Shown here in pieces: positions 7,720 through 16,675 of a stretch of DNA of 64,000 bases. Under the pieces are notes generated by a model that was given only the letters and a program-made list of their open reading frames with translations, made no database searches and was not told where the DNA came from. Within the stretch, counting starts at the first letter, position 1, and every line of letters starts with the position of its first letter. Made by a program: the position numbers and the translations under genes. The stretch lies in NCBI GenBank assembly GCA_900769405.1, contig CAAGGL010000010.1:1-64000 (forward strand), written 5' to 3'. The DNA is from an uncultured Alistipes sp. (lineage in GTDB: Bacteria > Bacteroidota > Bacteroidia > Bacteroidales > Rikenellaceae).

Positions 7720-8703
7720 TTATCCGACCAGCGACAGCACCGCAAGCGTCACAAGGGCTATATAGGTCACCATCGAGAATCGCACCTCTGCGCGTACGAA
7801 CAGCAGCGGCATCGACACCGCGATCGGTAACGACAACAGCAGCCACGTGCAGCAATCCGATCCTGCCGCCAGAGCCGATGCGAGGATCGTTGCCGCCAGC
7901 GCGATATAGAATACGTGTATGCGGCGGGCCTTGAATTTGAGTGCTCCGAGTTCGATCATATAGACTCCCAGCGACATCAGCACCACGAACAGCACGGCGC
8001 CCATTGCCAGCAGGTCGAACAGCTGTGCCCCACCAAAGAGCGTGTAGCCCGATTCGGCGGTTATGGCGGCGATTGTGCGTTCGGCGACGTACCCGAGTTC
8101 GTACCCCATTCCCCACCACACATAGGAGCTTATAGCCAGCGGCAGGCAGGCTCCGACGGCGATTACGGGCACCTCACGCGCGGGGCGATGGAAGAGGAAA
8201 ACGAGCAGTGGCAACAACAGCAGCACCGTCGCTACGGGGGCATAGAGCAGTGGCACGAGCCCCAAGAAGAATGCTCCGCGGAACATCTCGCCAAAGGCGT
8301 AGCTACGTCGGAATCCCGACTCGAAGTTTCGGCAGGCGAGTTGCAGAGCGAGCAGTGTAGCCCAACTGCGCAGCCACTCTTCGCACCCGAAAAGACAGCA
8401 GGTGCAGAGCGAGAACATTACCATTGCGATATATGTTCGGCGCGTGTAGAGGTTGTGTCGCACCGAGGATCGCGTGACCAGATAGGCCGAGGTTATAGCC
8501 GTCAGGAATACCGCCACGACCGACCAGCCGTGGTGCGAGCGTTGGAACTCGGCCAGCAGTGCACCGAGGGGAGTTTCGATCGACACCTCGGGCAGAGGCA
8601 CGTTGAACGGCAGTCGGAACGAGAGTCCCAACACCGTCAGCGCCAGCGACGTTGCCAATGCCAACAGCAGCGGTTGGCGCGTTATGTCGATCTTCGTGGT
8701 CAA
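7720..8703 (-). CDS. Polytopic membrane protein of unknown function
   Basis: 327 residues, almost entirely hydrophobic, with roughly nine to ten membrane helices separated by short Arg-rich loops (HNLYTRRTY, RNFESGFRRS). Several Cys cluster near residues 100-106 (CTCCLFGC). No catalytic motif was recognised. The overall look resembles uncharacterised Bacteroidales membrane proteins (DUF6427-like), but this is only an impression. It stands upstream of tRNA-Leu, which has its own promoter, and purD lies behind it on the same strand. Confidence 0.75.
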   Translation of the reverse strand: MTTKIDITRQPLLLALATSLALTVLGLSFRLPFNVPLPEVSIETPLGALLAEFQRSHHGWSVVAVFLTAITSAYLVTRSSVRHNLYTRRTYIAMVMFSLCTCCLFGCEEWLRSWATLLALQLACRNFESGFRRSYAFGEMFRGAFFLGLVPLLYAPVATVLLLLPLLVFLFHRPAREVPVIAVGACLPLAISSYVWWGMGYELGYVAERTIAAITAESGYTLFGGAQLFDLLAMGAVLFVVLMSLGVYMIELGALKFKARRIHVFYIALAATILASALAAGSDCCTWLLLSLPIAVSMPLLFVRAEVRFSMVTYIALVTLAVLSLVG

Positions 8704-8727
8704 GGCCTAAACTCTCCTCTCGAAATG

Positions 8728-8771
8728 AAAAAGCGGCTCATTCATCACTTTAACCGTAACCAACGAACCGC
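8728..8771 (-). terminator. Probable terminator after purD
   Basis: On the minus strand GCGGTTC (8771-8765) pairs with GAGCCGC (8739-8733, one G-U), followed by TTTTT. The loop is long (25 bases). Confidence 0.5.
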
Positions 8772-8796
8772 CTTAATCTGTTATTATTCTCGGGCG

Positions 8797-10107
8797 TTAC
8801 TCCTTCGTGTAGCGCATCACGTCCTGACCGATGTCGCGACGGCAGTACTTACCCTCGTAGTTGATCTGCTCGATTGTGCCGTAGCTCTTCGCCAGCGCCG
8901 ACGGAATATCCTCAGCGAGCGAGGTCACAGCCAGCACGCGACCGCCCGAAGTGAGCGTTGCGCCCGCTTTTGCAGCCGTACCTGCGTGGTAAACCTTCGT
9001 GCCTTCGGGTGTAGGAAGCTCCAAGCCGGTGATCTGCTTACCCTTCTCGTATGCCTCGGGATAGCCGCCCGAAACGCACACTACGGTCACTGCCGTGCGG
9101 GGGTCGATACGCAGGTCGCACTCGTCGAGCTGACCAAATGCGATACCCTCGAAGAGCTCCATAATATCGCTCTCGATACGGGGCAGTACAACCTCCGTCT
9201 CGGGGTCGCCCATACGGACGTTATATTCGATTACATAGGGGTCGCCGCCGCAGTTCATCAGACCGATGAACACAAAGCCGTGATAGTCGATCTTGTCGGC
9301 CTCCAAGCCGGCGACGGTCGGGCGTACGATACGCTCCTCGACCTTGCGCATAAACTCCTCGTCGGCAAACGGAACGGGCGAAACGGCACCCATACCGCCT
9401 GTGTTGAGGCCTGTGTCGCCCTCGCCGATACGCTTGTAGTCCTTAGCTACGGGCAGGATCTTGTAGTTTTTGCCGTCGGTTGCAACGAATACCGAGCACT
9501 CGATACCGCTCAGATACTCCTCGATCACCACGCGAGCACCTGCCTTACCGAACTTACCGTCGAACATCTGCTCCAACTCGTGTCGTGCCTCCTCCAACTC
9601 ATTGAGGATCACCACGCCCTTACCTGCTGCCAGACCGTCGGCCTTCAACACATAGGGGGGACGCAGCGTGCTGAGGAACTCCACAGCCTGCTCGACCTCA
9701 CCCTTACCGAACGAGCGGTATGCTGCGGTGGGTACGTTGTGGCGCATCATAAATGCCTTAGCATACTCCTTGCTACCCTCCAAACGGGCACCCTCGCCCG
9801 AGGGACCGATCACGGGGATGTGATAGATCTCGCTGTCGCTGTGGAAGAAATCGACCACACCATTCACGAGCGGATCTTCGGGACCCACGACCACGAGGTT
9901 GATGTTGTTACGCAGCACGAACTGCTTGACTGTACCGAAGTCGTTCGGCGACAGATCGACATTCGTACCTTCGAGTGCCGTACCGGCGTTACCCGGTGCG
10001 ATATACAGGTTTGCGGTGCGGGGGCTTCGTGCGATGCAGTGCGCAAAAGCGTGCTCGCGACCGCCCGAACCGAGCAATAAGACATTTACGTTTTGAGGCA
10101 GTTTCAT
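8797..10107 (-). CDS. purD: Phosphoribosylamine-glycine ligase (GAR synthetase)
   Basis: Second step of purine synthesis: ATP-dependent ligation of glycine to phosphoribosylamine. The 436 residues show the N-terminal domain with LLLGSGGREHA, the ATP-grasp core (LKADGLAAGKGVV, YVIEYNVRMGDPE) and the C-terminal domain. The start at 10107 (MKLPQNVNVLLLG) is chosen over an in-frame ATG at 10182, because the consensus promoter lies between them and the family begins here. It has its own promoter and terminator, so it is probably a single-gene unit. Confidence 0.97.
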   Translation of the reverse strand: MKLPQNVNVLLLGSGGREHAFAHCIARSPRTANLYIAPGNAGTALEGTNVDLSPNDFGTVKQFVLRNNINLVVVGPEDPLVNGVVDFFHSDSEIYHIPVIGPSGEGARLEGSKEYAKAFMMRHNVPTAAYRSFGKGEVEQAVEFLSTLRPPYVLKADGLAAGKGVVILNELEEARHELEQMFDGKFGKAGARVVIEEYLSGIECSVFVATDGKNYKILPVAKDYKRIGEGDTGLNTGGMGAVSPVPFADEEFMRKVEERIVRPTVAGLEADKIDYHGFVFIGLMNCGGDPYVIEYNVRMGDPETEVVLPRIESDIMELFEGIAFGQLDECDLRIDPRTAVTVVCVSGGYPEAYEKGKQITGLELPTPEGTKVYHAGTAAKAGATLTSGGRVLAVTSLAEDIPSALAKSYGTIEQINYEGKYCRRDIGQDVMRYTKE

Positions 10108-10130
10108 ATTTTTGAATTTCTCTGTTTGGA

Positions 10131-10161
10131 CAAAGATACCAATAATTCTCGTTCTTTCAAA
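10131..10161 (-). promoter_or_regulatory. purD promoter
   Basis: Minus strand TTTG (10161-10158), N19, TATCTTTG (10138-10131), 23 bases before the purD ATG: perfect Bacteroidetes consensus. Confidence 0.85.
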
Positions 10162-10222
10162 ATCTCGACCCGAGAAAGTCACGCCGAGGTGTGCTTTGCT
10201 GGGGGTGAGGCTTAGAGTGTGT

Positions 10223-12439
10223 TTAGTTGTTCACTCGGTAGGCGCGCTGCACACCGCGAATACGCAAGATGCTGTGGATCAGCATATCGACGATGTTCGT
10301 GCCGGGCACTTCGACATTGATCAGACCCGACAGCGTGCCTCCGCTCGACGAGAGATTCATCGAGCGAATATTGAGTTTCAGATCGCGGTTGATGACCTCC
10401 GTGATGCGGTTCACCATACCGGTCGTATCCTCGGCCACGATCTTGATCGACGCGCGGAAAGCACCACCCTGCACCTGCTCGCGCCAACGAGCCTCCATAA
10501 TGCGATAGGGGTAGTTTTCGCGCAGACGTGCGGCATTGGGGCAGTCGGTGCGGTGGATCGTGATACCCGCGTTAATCGTCACAAAACCAAACACTTCGTC
10601 ACCCATAATCGGGTTGCAGCACTTAGCCAGCTTGTAGTCGATCTTGCTGATGCGGTCGTCGATCACCAGCGCATCGCCCGACGGATGGGTGTTGTAAACC
10701 TTCGTCGAGTCGAGCTTGGCGGCGTCGATTGCGGCAGCCGTTGTGCGTCGCTGCTCGTCGGCCTCGCCACTCAGGTGGCGCGTGATGATCTCCTTGATCT
10801 GCGCGAAGTCGATCTTCTCGTTCAGAATACGGTTGTAGAGCTCGGTTCCCGTGCGGATTTTCAGTGCCTTACACAGATAGACCACCGCATCATCAATGGC
10901 GATGTTCATCTTCCAATTCTTCAACTTGCGCTCCAACTCCTCGCGTCCCAGGCGTGCCTGTCGAGCCTGCTCCTCGCGCAGGAATTGGCGAATTTTGTTG
11001 CGCGCCTTGGTGGTCGTCACCACGTTCAACCAATCCGACTTGGGGGTCTGGTTCTTTTGGGTTATGATCTCGACGATGTCGCCATTGCGCAGCACCTCGC
11101 GGATCGATACGTTGCGGTGGTTGATCTTCGCGCCTGCGCAGGTACAGCCCACATTCGAGTGGATGTCGAAGGCGAAATCGAGAACCGTTGCTCCCTCGGG
11201 CAGCTTACGCAGGTCGCCCTTGGGCGTGAAGACGAAGATCTCGCCTGAGGCGGGCTTGGCGTCGAAACGCTGCACAAGCGAGTGGGTGGTGGTCTCCATC
11301 AACTCGCGCAGACGACCGAGCCACTGCTCGCTGGTCTGTGCGCCCTGGTTGACACCCTTGTAACGCCAGTGGGCGGCAATACCTCGCTCGGCCACCTCGT
11401 CCATACGCTCCGAGCGAATTTGCACCTCGACCCAGCGTCCCTCCTTGGTCACGACGGTGGTATGGAGCGACTCGTAACCATTTGATTTTGGGATCGATAT
11501 CCAATCGCGCATACGGTCGGGATTGGGCGTATAGAAGTCGGTCACAACCGAATAGATGTTCCAGCAGAGGGTCTTTTCGATCTCGCGCGGGCAATCGACG
11601 ATGATGCGCAGGGCGAAGATATCGAAGACCTCCTCGAACGGAATGTGGCTCTTGCGCATCTTGGTCCAGATCGAGAAAATCGACTTGGTGCGGCTCTTGA
11701 TGTGGTACTCGTAACCCATCTTGTCGAGCTTCGGAATCACCGGCTCCAAGAAGCGGGCAATCAACTGCTGACGCTCCTGCGAGGTTTCCTCCAATTTCGA
11801 CAGAATATGCTGATAGTCATCGGGTTCGAGATAGCTGAGCGAGATATCTTCCAGCTCGCTCTTGATGGCATACAGACCCAACTTATGTGCGATTTGAGCA
11901 TAGATATTGAGGCTCTCCCAGCTCTTTTTGTGGTGCTTCGCGGCGGGGAAGATCGACAGCGAACGCATCACTTCGAGGCGGTCGGCCAGCTTGACCAAAA
12001 TCACGCGCGGGTCGGTCGAATACGACACAATCAGGTCGCGGAAATTGTCGGCCTGCTCCTTTGCGACTTTGGTTTTAACGTCCGAGATATTAGCCAGTGC
12101 ACGGGTGATATCGACCACGTAATCGCCAAATTGTGAGCGTATTTCGGCGGTCACGCGCTCCAACTCCTCGGCACCCTTCTTGGCCGCCAGACGCACCACA
12201 TCGTGGAGAATCGTCGCCACGGTCGAGTTGCGACCCAGACCGATCTCCGAGATCACGATTTCGGCCGTACGCACGGCGTGATCCAACATCGGCGAGCCGT
12301 CATAACGGAGCTGACCGTCGAGTGCGCGGTCGGCATATTCGAGTGCCTCATCGACGCACTTTTGCGTCACGGGCGAGAAATTCGATCGAACCAAATCGAG
12401 CAGACGCGCGTAGCGTTGCTCACGAGTCAAAGTGTCCAT
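10223..12439 (-). CDS. rel: RelA/SpoT family (p)ppGpp synthetase/hydrolase
   Basis: Makes and probably degrades the alarmone (p)ppGpp. From the ATG at 12439 it is 738 residues: HD hydrolase domain with LDHAV and ILHDVV (His79-Asp80 intact), synthetase domain from about RTKSIFSIWTKM, TGS domain (FTPKGDLRKLP), a helical/zinc-finger region with KCCNPI, and a C-terminal ACT domain. The intact HD pair argues for a bifunctional enzyme rather than a synthetase-only RelA. A GTG 9 bases upstream is a less likely start. TATCTTGC at 12478-12471 may be its -7 element. Confidence 0.94.
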   Translation of the reverse strand: MDTLTREQRYARLLDLVRSNFSPVTQKCVDEALEYADRALDGQLRYDGSPMLDHAVRTAEIVISEIGLGRNSTVATILHDVVRLAAKKGAEELERVTAEIRSQFGDYVVDITRALANISDVKTKVAKEQADNFRDLIVSYSTDPRVILVKLADRLEVMRSLSIFPAAKHHKKSWESLNIYAQIAHKLGLYAIKSELEDISLSYLEPDDYQHILSKLEETSQERQQLIARFLEPVIPKLDKMGYEYHIKSRTKSIFSIWTKMRKSHIPFEEVFDIFALRIIVDCPREIEKTLCWNIYSVVTDFYTPNPDRMRDWISIPKSNGYESLHTTVVTKEGRWVEVQIRSERMDEVAERGIAAHWRYKGVNQGAQTSEQWLGRLRELMETTTHSLVQRFDAKPASGEIFVFTPKGDLRKLPEGATVLDFAFDIHSNVGCTCAGAKINHRNVSIREVLRNGDIVEIITQKNQTPKSDWLNVVTTTKARNKIRQFLREEQARQARLGREELERKLKNWKMNIAIDDAVVYLCKALKIRTGTELYNRILNEKIDFAQIKEIITRHLSGEADEQRRTTAAAIDAAKLDSTKVYNTHPSGDALVIDDRISKIDYKLAKCCNPIMGDEVFGFVTINAGITIHRTDCPNAARLRENYPYRIMEARWREQVQGGAFRASIKIVAEDTTGMVNRITEVINRDLKLNIRSMNLSSSGGTLSGLINVEVPGTNIVDMLIHSILRIRGVQRAYRVNN

Positions 12440-12448
12440 AGCTGTCAC

Positions 12449-12595
12449 TGTGCTTAAACCTAACTACGGCGCAAGATACAAAATAAATTTCAAAAATCGC
12501 GCGCCCCGCCCGCCTGTTTTACTTTTTGGCCTCTTTCGGCGGCGCTTGTGGCTTTTTTCGGCGGGCGCTTGTGCCCCTTTTCGGGTCCTCAACCA
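12449..12595. other. Short spacer with a duplicated GC-rich motif
   Basis: Two imperfect copies of a unit around GGCGCTTGTG, each preceded by TTTCGGCGG, occur at about 12533-12575. It may help end the deacetylase transcript. No gene is seen. Confidence 0.35.
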
Positions 12596-13339
12596 CTAAA
12601 AAATATCGTTGCTGCTGCGGCGCAGGTGGATAAATGCCTCGGCGCGGTCGCAGTTGAACTCCCTGCCGCGGAACTTCTCGACGCGGTCGTGATAGCTGGC
12701 AAACGACTTGGTCGTATTTTGGCTGACGTGCGCGAAGTAGGCTTTGTGCTTGCGCTCCGCAACTGCCCCAATATCAACGTAATCGGTCGGGTGGAAATAT
12801 TGTGTCTGCGTGCCCGTCATCGTTTCAAAATAGTAGAGTTCGAAGCTGTAACCGAGCCTACGCCACGCATCATAAACCAACATCGAGCAGACGCGATGAT
12901 CGGGGTGACCGTCGATGGGCCAATGCGTGATCACAAGATCGGGGCTCTCGGCGGCGATCACCTCGCGCATCTCGACATAGCGCTCCTTGTTGATCTCGGC
13001 ACTACCGTCGATCTGGGTCATAAATATTGGACGCACGTCGAGAATTCGACACGCCTCCTCGGCCTCGGCGGTGCGGATTGCGGCCGCCTCGGCGTGGCTC
13101 TTGCCCGTGATACCCGCCTCGCCGCGAGTCATATAGACCGCCACAACCTCCCAACCCGCCTCGCGCAGCAGGCGCATCGTGCCGCCCACATTCTCGGGGT
13201 CATCGGGGTGGGCACCGATGATCAGTGCCTTTTTGGTTTTTGTCGGGGTGCTCGGCTCGGCTGCAAACGCCTCAGCACCAAACAGTGTCGCTCCGGCAAG
13301 GAGCGTTCCGGTTGCTTTCAACATCTCGCGTCGGTTCAT
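12596..13339 (-). CDS. PIG-L family N-acetylsugar deacetylase, exported
   Basis: Zinc-dependent LmbE-like deacetylase, 247 residues. The N-terminus (RREMLK, then a hydrophobic stretch to AEAFA at about 26) looks like a Tat-type signal, so it would be exported folded. Zinc ligands follow the family pattern: AHPDD (His44, Asp47) and HPDH near 145-148 (in PIDGHPDHR). It lacks extra domains. Substrates in this family are N-acetylglucosamine conjugates; the substrate here is unknown. It stands alone with its own promoter. Confidence 0.88.
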   Translation of the reverse strand: MNRREMLKATGTLLAGATLFGAEAFAAEPSTPTKTKKALIIGAHPDDPENVGGTMRLLREAGWEVVAVYMTRGEAGITGKSHAEAAAIRTAEAEEACRILDVRPIFMTQIDGSAEINKERYVEMREVIAAESPDLVITHWPIDGHPDHRVCSMLVYDAWRRLGYSFELYYFETMTGTQTQYFHPTDYVDIGAVAERKHKAYFAHVSQNTTKSFASYHDRVEKFRGREFNCDRAEAFIHLRRSSNDIF

Positions 13340-13370
13340 AGTTCGGGGTTTTTAACGTGTCCAACTTTGA

Positions 13371-13401
13371 CAAATGTACCAAATATTTTCCACATTTCAA
13401 A
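13371..13401 (-). promoter_or_regulatory. Promoter of the PIG-L deacetylase gene
   Basis: Minus strand TTTG (13401-13398), N19, TACATTTG (13378-13371): perfect consensus, 31 bases before the ATG. Confidence 0.85.
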
Positions 13402-13414
13402 CTCGCCGCAACTA

Positions 13415-13445
13415 TTGCACGACCCGAAATTTTGTGGTAATTTTG
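13415..13445 (+). promoter_or_regulatory. tdk promoter
   Basis: TTG (13415-13417), N20, TAATTTTG (13438-13445) on the plus strand. It would give a leader of about 48 bases before tdk. It diverges back-to-back from the deacetylase promoter. Confidence 0.65.
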
Positions 13446-13499
13446 CGATGAGTTCAACACCCATTTGATAACAATTTAACGACAGAGAATAATTTCCCT

Positions 13500-14069
13500 A
13501 TGTTTTTGGAAAACGTCAGCCGCAAAGGCTATATCGAGGTGATCTGCGGATCGATGTTCTCGGGCAAGACCGAGGAGTTGATTCGTCGCCTCAAACGCGC
13601 CAAGTTCGCAAACCAGCGCGTCGAAATCTTCAAACCCAAACTCGATGTTCGCTACTCGGCCGAGGACGTTGTGTCGCACGACAGCAACGCAATCCGCTCG
13701 ACACCCGTCGATTCGTCGGGTAACATTCTGCTGATGGCGGCCGATGTTGATGTGGTGGGTATCGACGAGGCGCAGTTCTTCGACCACAATCTGGTCGATG
13801 TGTGCCGCCAGCTGGCTGACAATGGCGTGCGCGTGATCGTGGCGGGTCTGGATATGGACTATCGCGGCGTGCCGTTCGGTCCGATGCCTGCGCTGATGGC
13901 TACGGCGGAATATGTGACCAAGGTGCACGCGATCTGCGTTCGTTGCGGCAATCTGGCGCACCACTCGCATCGACTGACGGCTGACAATCAGCTGGTTATG
14001 CTCGGCGAGAAGGACACCTACCAACCCATCTGCCGCCACTGCTTCCGCGAGCTTTATAAGGAGCAGTAG
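13500..14069 (+). CDS. tdk: Thymidine kinase (TK1 type)
   Basis: Phosphorylates thymidine (and deoxyuridine) in pyrimidine salvage. The 189 residues carry Walker A GSMFSGKT (17-24), the catalytic Glu90 in IDEAQFF, and the lasso zinc site with Cys146, Cys149, Cys178 and Cys181. Length and motifs are typical of the tetrameric TK1 family. It is a single gene converging on the SGNH esterase gene, with a terminator between. Confidence 0.97.
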   Translation: MFLENVSRKGYIEVICGSMFSGKTEELIRRLKRAKFANQRVEIFKPKLDVRYSAEDVVSHDSNAIRSTPVDSSGNILLMAADVDVVGIDEAQFFDHNLVDVCRQLADNGVRVIVAGLDMDYRGVPFGPMPALMATAEYVTKVHAICVRCGNLAHHSHRLTADNQLVMLGEKDTYQPICRHCFRELYKEQ

Positions 14070-14091
14070 GTCGATTGATTTGAAGCGAAGA

Positions 14092-14159
14092 GCGAAATCC
14101 TCGGATTTCGCACACCTTCGCGGGCTCGCCTTCGGCGACCGCCCCAGCCCGCGAAGGTG
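14092..14159 (-). repeat. Double-hairpin intergenic element, copy A
   Basis: Read on the minus strand. Hairpin 1 has a 14-bp stem, CACCTTCGCGGGCT (14159-14146) with AGCCCGCGAAGGTG (14126-14113), enclosing the conserved core GGGGCGGTCGCCGAAGGCG, whose TCGCC/GGCGA forms an inner stem. Hairpin 2 follows at once: GCGAAATCC (14111-14103) with GGATTTCGC (14100-14092). It lies between the convergent tdk and esterase genes. Confidence 0.85.
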
Positions 14160-14179
14160 CGTACCGATACAAACAACAA

Positions 14180-14213
14180 AAGCCACGCCCGAAAGCGTGG
14201 CTTAATTTTTTTA
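14180..14213 (+). terminator. tdk terminator
   Basis: Stem AAGCCACGC (14180-14188) with GCGTGGCTT (14195-14203), then AATTTTTTTA. It sits between converging genes and may also slow transcription from the other side. Confidence 0.85.
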
Positions 14214-14239
14214 TATTGCGAATCGTGAATCGCCACTTT

Positions 14240-15343
14240 CTATTTCCACCCTGTCAGGTGCTCCAATTGCTCGATAATGGGTTTTGCCATCTTAGCCTGA
14301 CCATAGCGATTGGGGTGATACGATGCTCCATAGTCGGTCTTATAGTCATAGATCGTGCTCGGAATTCGGACTATTTCGGTGTAGGGCATTGTGTCAATCA
14401 TATCCTGCACATAGTCTGCTGCCGTACCCGAATGTAAGACGCACAAAATGGGCAGTTTATCGTTGCCCCACTCGGTGCGCAGATGCTCGATAAATTGGCG
14501 ATATCCCTCTGCAAACTGCTCCTTGGAGGGATGTGTCGAGGTGCTGAAATCGTTGGTACTCAGTGCGATAACCAATGCATCGGGGCGATATGTACTCTTG
14601 TTGAAATTCCACTTTGAGTTGGCGTCGTTGTCGTAGGTTCGGAAGGCTCGCGAGCTCATCGTCAGCGTGGGATTCGACACCTGCTCCTTGTCGCCATAGT
14701 TGCGCACCACGCCGCAACCCGAGTGCGCAATGAGCGAATAATCCGCCCCGAAATGGTCGGCCGTCATTGCCGCATAGGTGTAGTAGCAGTTCTCGGTTTC
14801 GGCCGTGAAGGGGTCGTTGGGGTTGTCGCTCTCGGTGCCGTAGCCGCAGGTGAATGAGTCGCCATAAAACTCGATGTGGTGCGGGCGTTTCAGCGTCGTG
14901 GTCGAGAGCAGACTGCCGTTGGTCGTGATCGAGTGGAGCGTGATGCGACCCAGATCGCCCTCGGTGGCTTTTTGGATTCGGATCAGGTGTTCGCCCTCGG
15001 CGTCGGGATTGTCGAAAAGAATCAATTTGGCATTACTGCCCTTTGTGGCGAGTTTGGTTTGCTTCTTGCCATCGACCCAGATATTCAGGTAGTTACGACC
15101 CGTGTCGCTCAGTTTGATCGCCAAATAGCTGCCGCTGAAACGGATATCGACATAGACTCCGCACCAATCGAACGAGATCGAGCCGTCGCCGTTGGTTGCC
15201 GTGCGACCCACCACGCGCGCGGGCGAGTTGGTTATGGCTGTGGTTGTCAATGTGGGCTTTGTGATCGGTTCCGGTTCGGGTTCTGGGCTCTCGCAGCCGC
15301 CAAACAGCGAGCATAAAGCGATTAGAAGAAGCAGTCGTTTCAT
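14240..15343 (-). CDS. SGNH/GDSL esterase lipoprotein, CE2-like
   Basis: 367 residues with a lipoprotein-like signal ending GGC (Cys17) and a Pro/Glu linker. The N-terminal beta-sandwich (about 40-140) resembles the first domain of carbohydrate esterase family 2. The SGNH domain follows: block I FYGDSFTCGYG with the Ser nucleophile, STNDF as block III, and the C-terminal His in SYHPNRYG. In many CE2 enzymes the acid member of the triad is weak or absent; here the residue two before the His is Ser, not Asp. A polysaccharide deacetylase role on the cell surface is inferred. It is the last gene of a lnt-folC run, 33 bases after folC. Confidence 0.8.
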   Translation of the reverse strand: MKRLLLLIALCSLFGGCESPEPEPEPITKPTLTTTAITNSPARVVGRTATNGDGSISFDWCGVYVDIRFSGSYLAIKLSDTGRNYLNIWVDGKKQTKLATKGSNAKLILFDNPDAEGEHLIRIQKATEGDLGRITLHSITTNGSLLSTTTLKRPHHIEFYGDSFTCGYGTESDNPNDPFTAETENCYYTYAAMTADHFGADYSLIAHSGCGVVRNYGDKEQVSNPTLTMSSRAFRTYDNDANSKWNFNKSTYRPDALVIALSTNDFSTSTHPSKEQFAEGYRQFIEHLRTEWGNDKLPILCVLHSGTAADYVQDMIDTMPYTEIVRIPSTIYDYKTDYGASYHPNRYGQAKMAKPIIEQLEHLTGWK

Positions 15344-15376
15344 ATTGTTGTGTGTTTTTTTGTTGGGTCAAAATGG

Positions 15377-16669
15377 TTACTCCAACGCCTCGGCGACGGT
15401 GAAGGTACTGCCGCCAATGAAGATCGCGTCGTCGGCAGTTGCCAACTCGCAGGCACGGGCAACAGCCTCGCGCACCCCGCGCACCACCTCGCCCTGCAAA
15501 CCGCACTTCGCGGCCTGTTGCGCCAGCTCTTCGGCGTCGAGTGCGCGCGCGATGGCAGCCTGCGTGAAGATGTAGTGGGCATCGCGCGGCAGCAGCGGCA
15601 ACACAGCCTCCAAATCCTTCTCGCGCACAACTCCTATGACCATATATAGACGATTGCAACTTAGCGTTTTAAGTTGCTTTGCGACGTAGCGCAATCCGTG
15701 AGCGTTATGTCCCGTGTCGCACACCACCAGAGGGCTCTCGCCGAGCTTCTGCCAGCGACCGCGCAGACCCGTTGTCGAGGCGGCGTCGCGGCAACCCTCC
15801 ACCAGTGCGCGGGTCGAGATCGACACCTGCGTGCGGCGGTGCAGCACCTCCAATGCTCCGAGCGCGGTGATGATGTTACGGCGCTGATACTCGCCCCCCA
15901 GATCAAGGTCAAGGCAGTACTCGCGCTCGTCACCCGCACGGCGTACGCAGAAGCGGCTGCCGCCCTCGTGGCTCTCGCCCGAAACAAGCTCGAAAAGATC
16001 CTCGGCAAAGTAGATATTCGACCCTTTTTCGCGCGCCACACGCTCGAAAACCGAGTCCGTTGCCTCGTGGTGCTCGCCAATGATGACGGGCACTTCGGGC
16101 TTGATGATACCCGCCTTCTCGGTGGCAATCTCGGGGTGTGTCGAGCCGAGGAACTCGGTGTGATCCAGACCGATGTTGGTGATTACCGAGGCTATGGGCG
16201 TGATGATGTTTGTGGCGTCAAGGCGACCTCCAAGACCCGTCTCGATGACCGCCACCTCGACCCCCTCGCGGTAGAAATGGTCGAAGGCCATCGCCGCCGT
16301 CATCTCGAAGAACGACAGTCCGATACGCTCCATTGCCGCGCGATGTGTCTTGACAAATTCGACCACCTCCTGCTCCGAAATTTGTGCGCCATCGACGCGG
16401 ATGCGCTCGCGGAAATCGTGCAGGTGGGGCGAGGTGAACAGACCCGTGCGGAATCCCGCCGCCTGCAACACCGAGGCGATGATGTGCGAGGTCGAGCCCT
16501 TGCCGTTCGTACCCGCCACGTGGACGGTGGCATAGTGGCGCTGGGGGCGACCCAAGTAGGTCATAAAGTTTTCGATACGGTCGAGTCCGGGTTTATATGC
16601 GTCGCCGCCCGCGTCCTGAAACGAACGCAGCGACGAGTAGAGATAATCGAGTGTTTGAGCGTAGTTCAT
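15377..16669 (-). CDS. folC: Folylpolyglutamate synthase/dihydrofolate synthase
   Basis: Adds glutamate to dihydropteroate and folates. The 430 residues have the Mur-ligase P-loop GTNGKGSTS, the folate-loop region GLFTSPHLHDFRERI, ETGLGGRLDATN and the C-terminal DTGHNAHGL. It begins 6 bases after lnt ends, so the two are probably co-transcribed. A second folate gene, folK, lies about 35 kb away. Confidence 0.96.
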   Translation of the reverse strand: MNYAQTLDYLYSSLRSFQDAGGDAYKPGLDRIENFMTYLGRPQRHYATVHVAGTNGKGSTSHIIASVLQAAGFRTGLFTSPHLHDFRERIRVDGAQISEQEVVEFVKTHRAAMERIGLSFFEMTAAMAFDHFYREGVEVAVIETGLGGRLDATNIITPIASVITNIGLDHTEFLGSTHPEIATEKAGIIKPEVPVIIGEHHEATDSVFERVAREKGSNIYFAEDLFELVSGESHEGGSRFCVRRAGDEREYCLDLDLGGEYQRRNIITALGALEVLHRRTQVSISTRALVEGCRDAASTTGLRGRWQKLGESPLVVCDTGHNAHGLRYVAKQLKTLSCNRLYMVIGVVREKDLEAVLPLLPRDAHYIFTQAAIARALDAEELAQQAAKCGLQGEVVRGVREAVARACELATADDAIFIGGSTFTVAEALE

Positions 16670-16675
16670 CGTCGG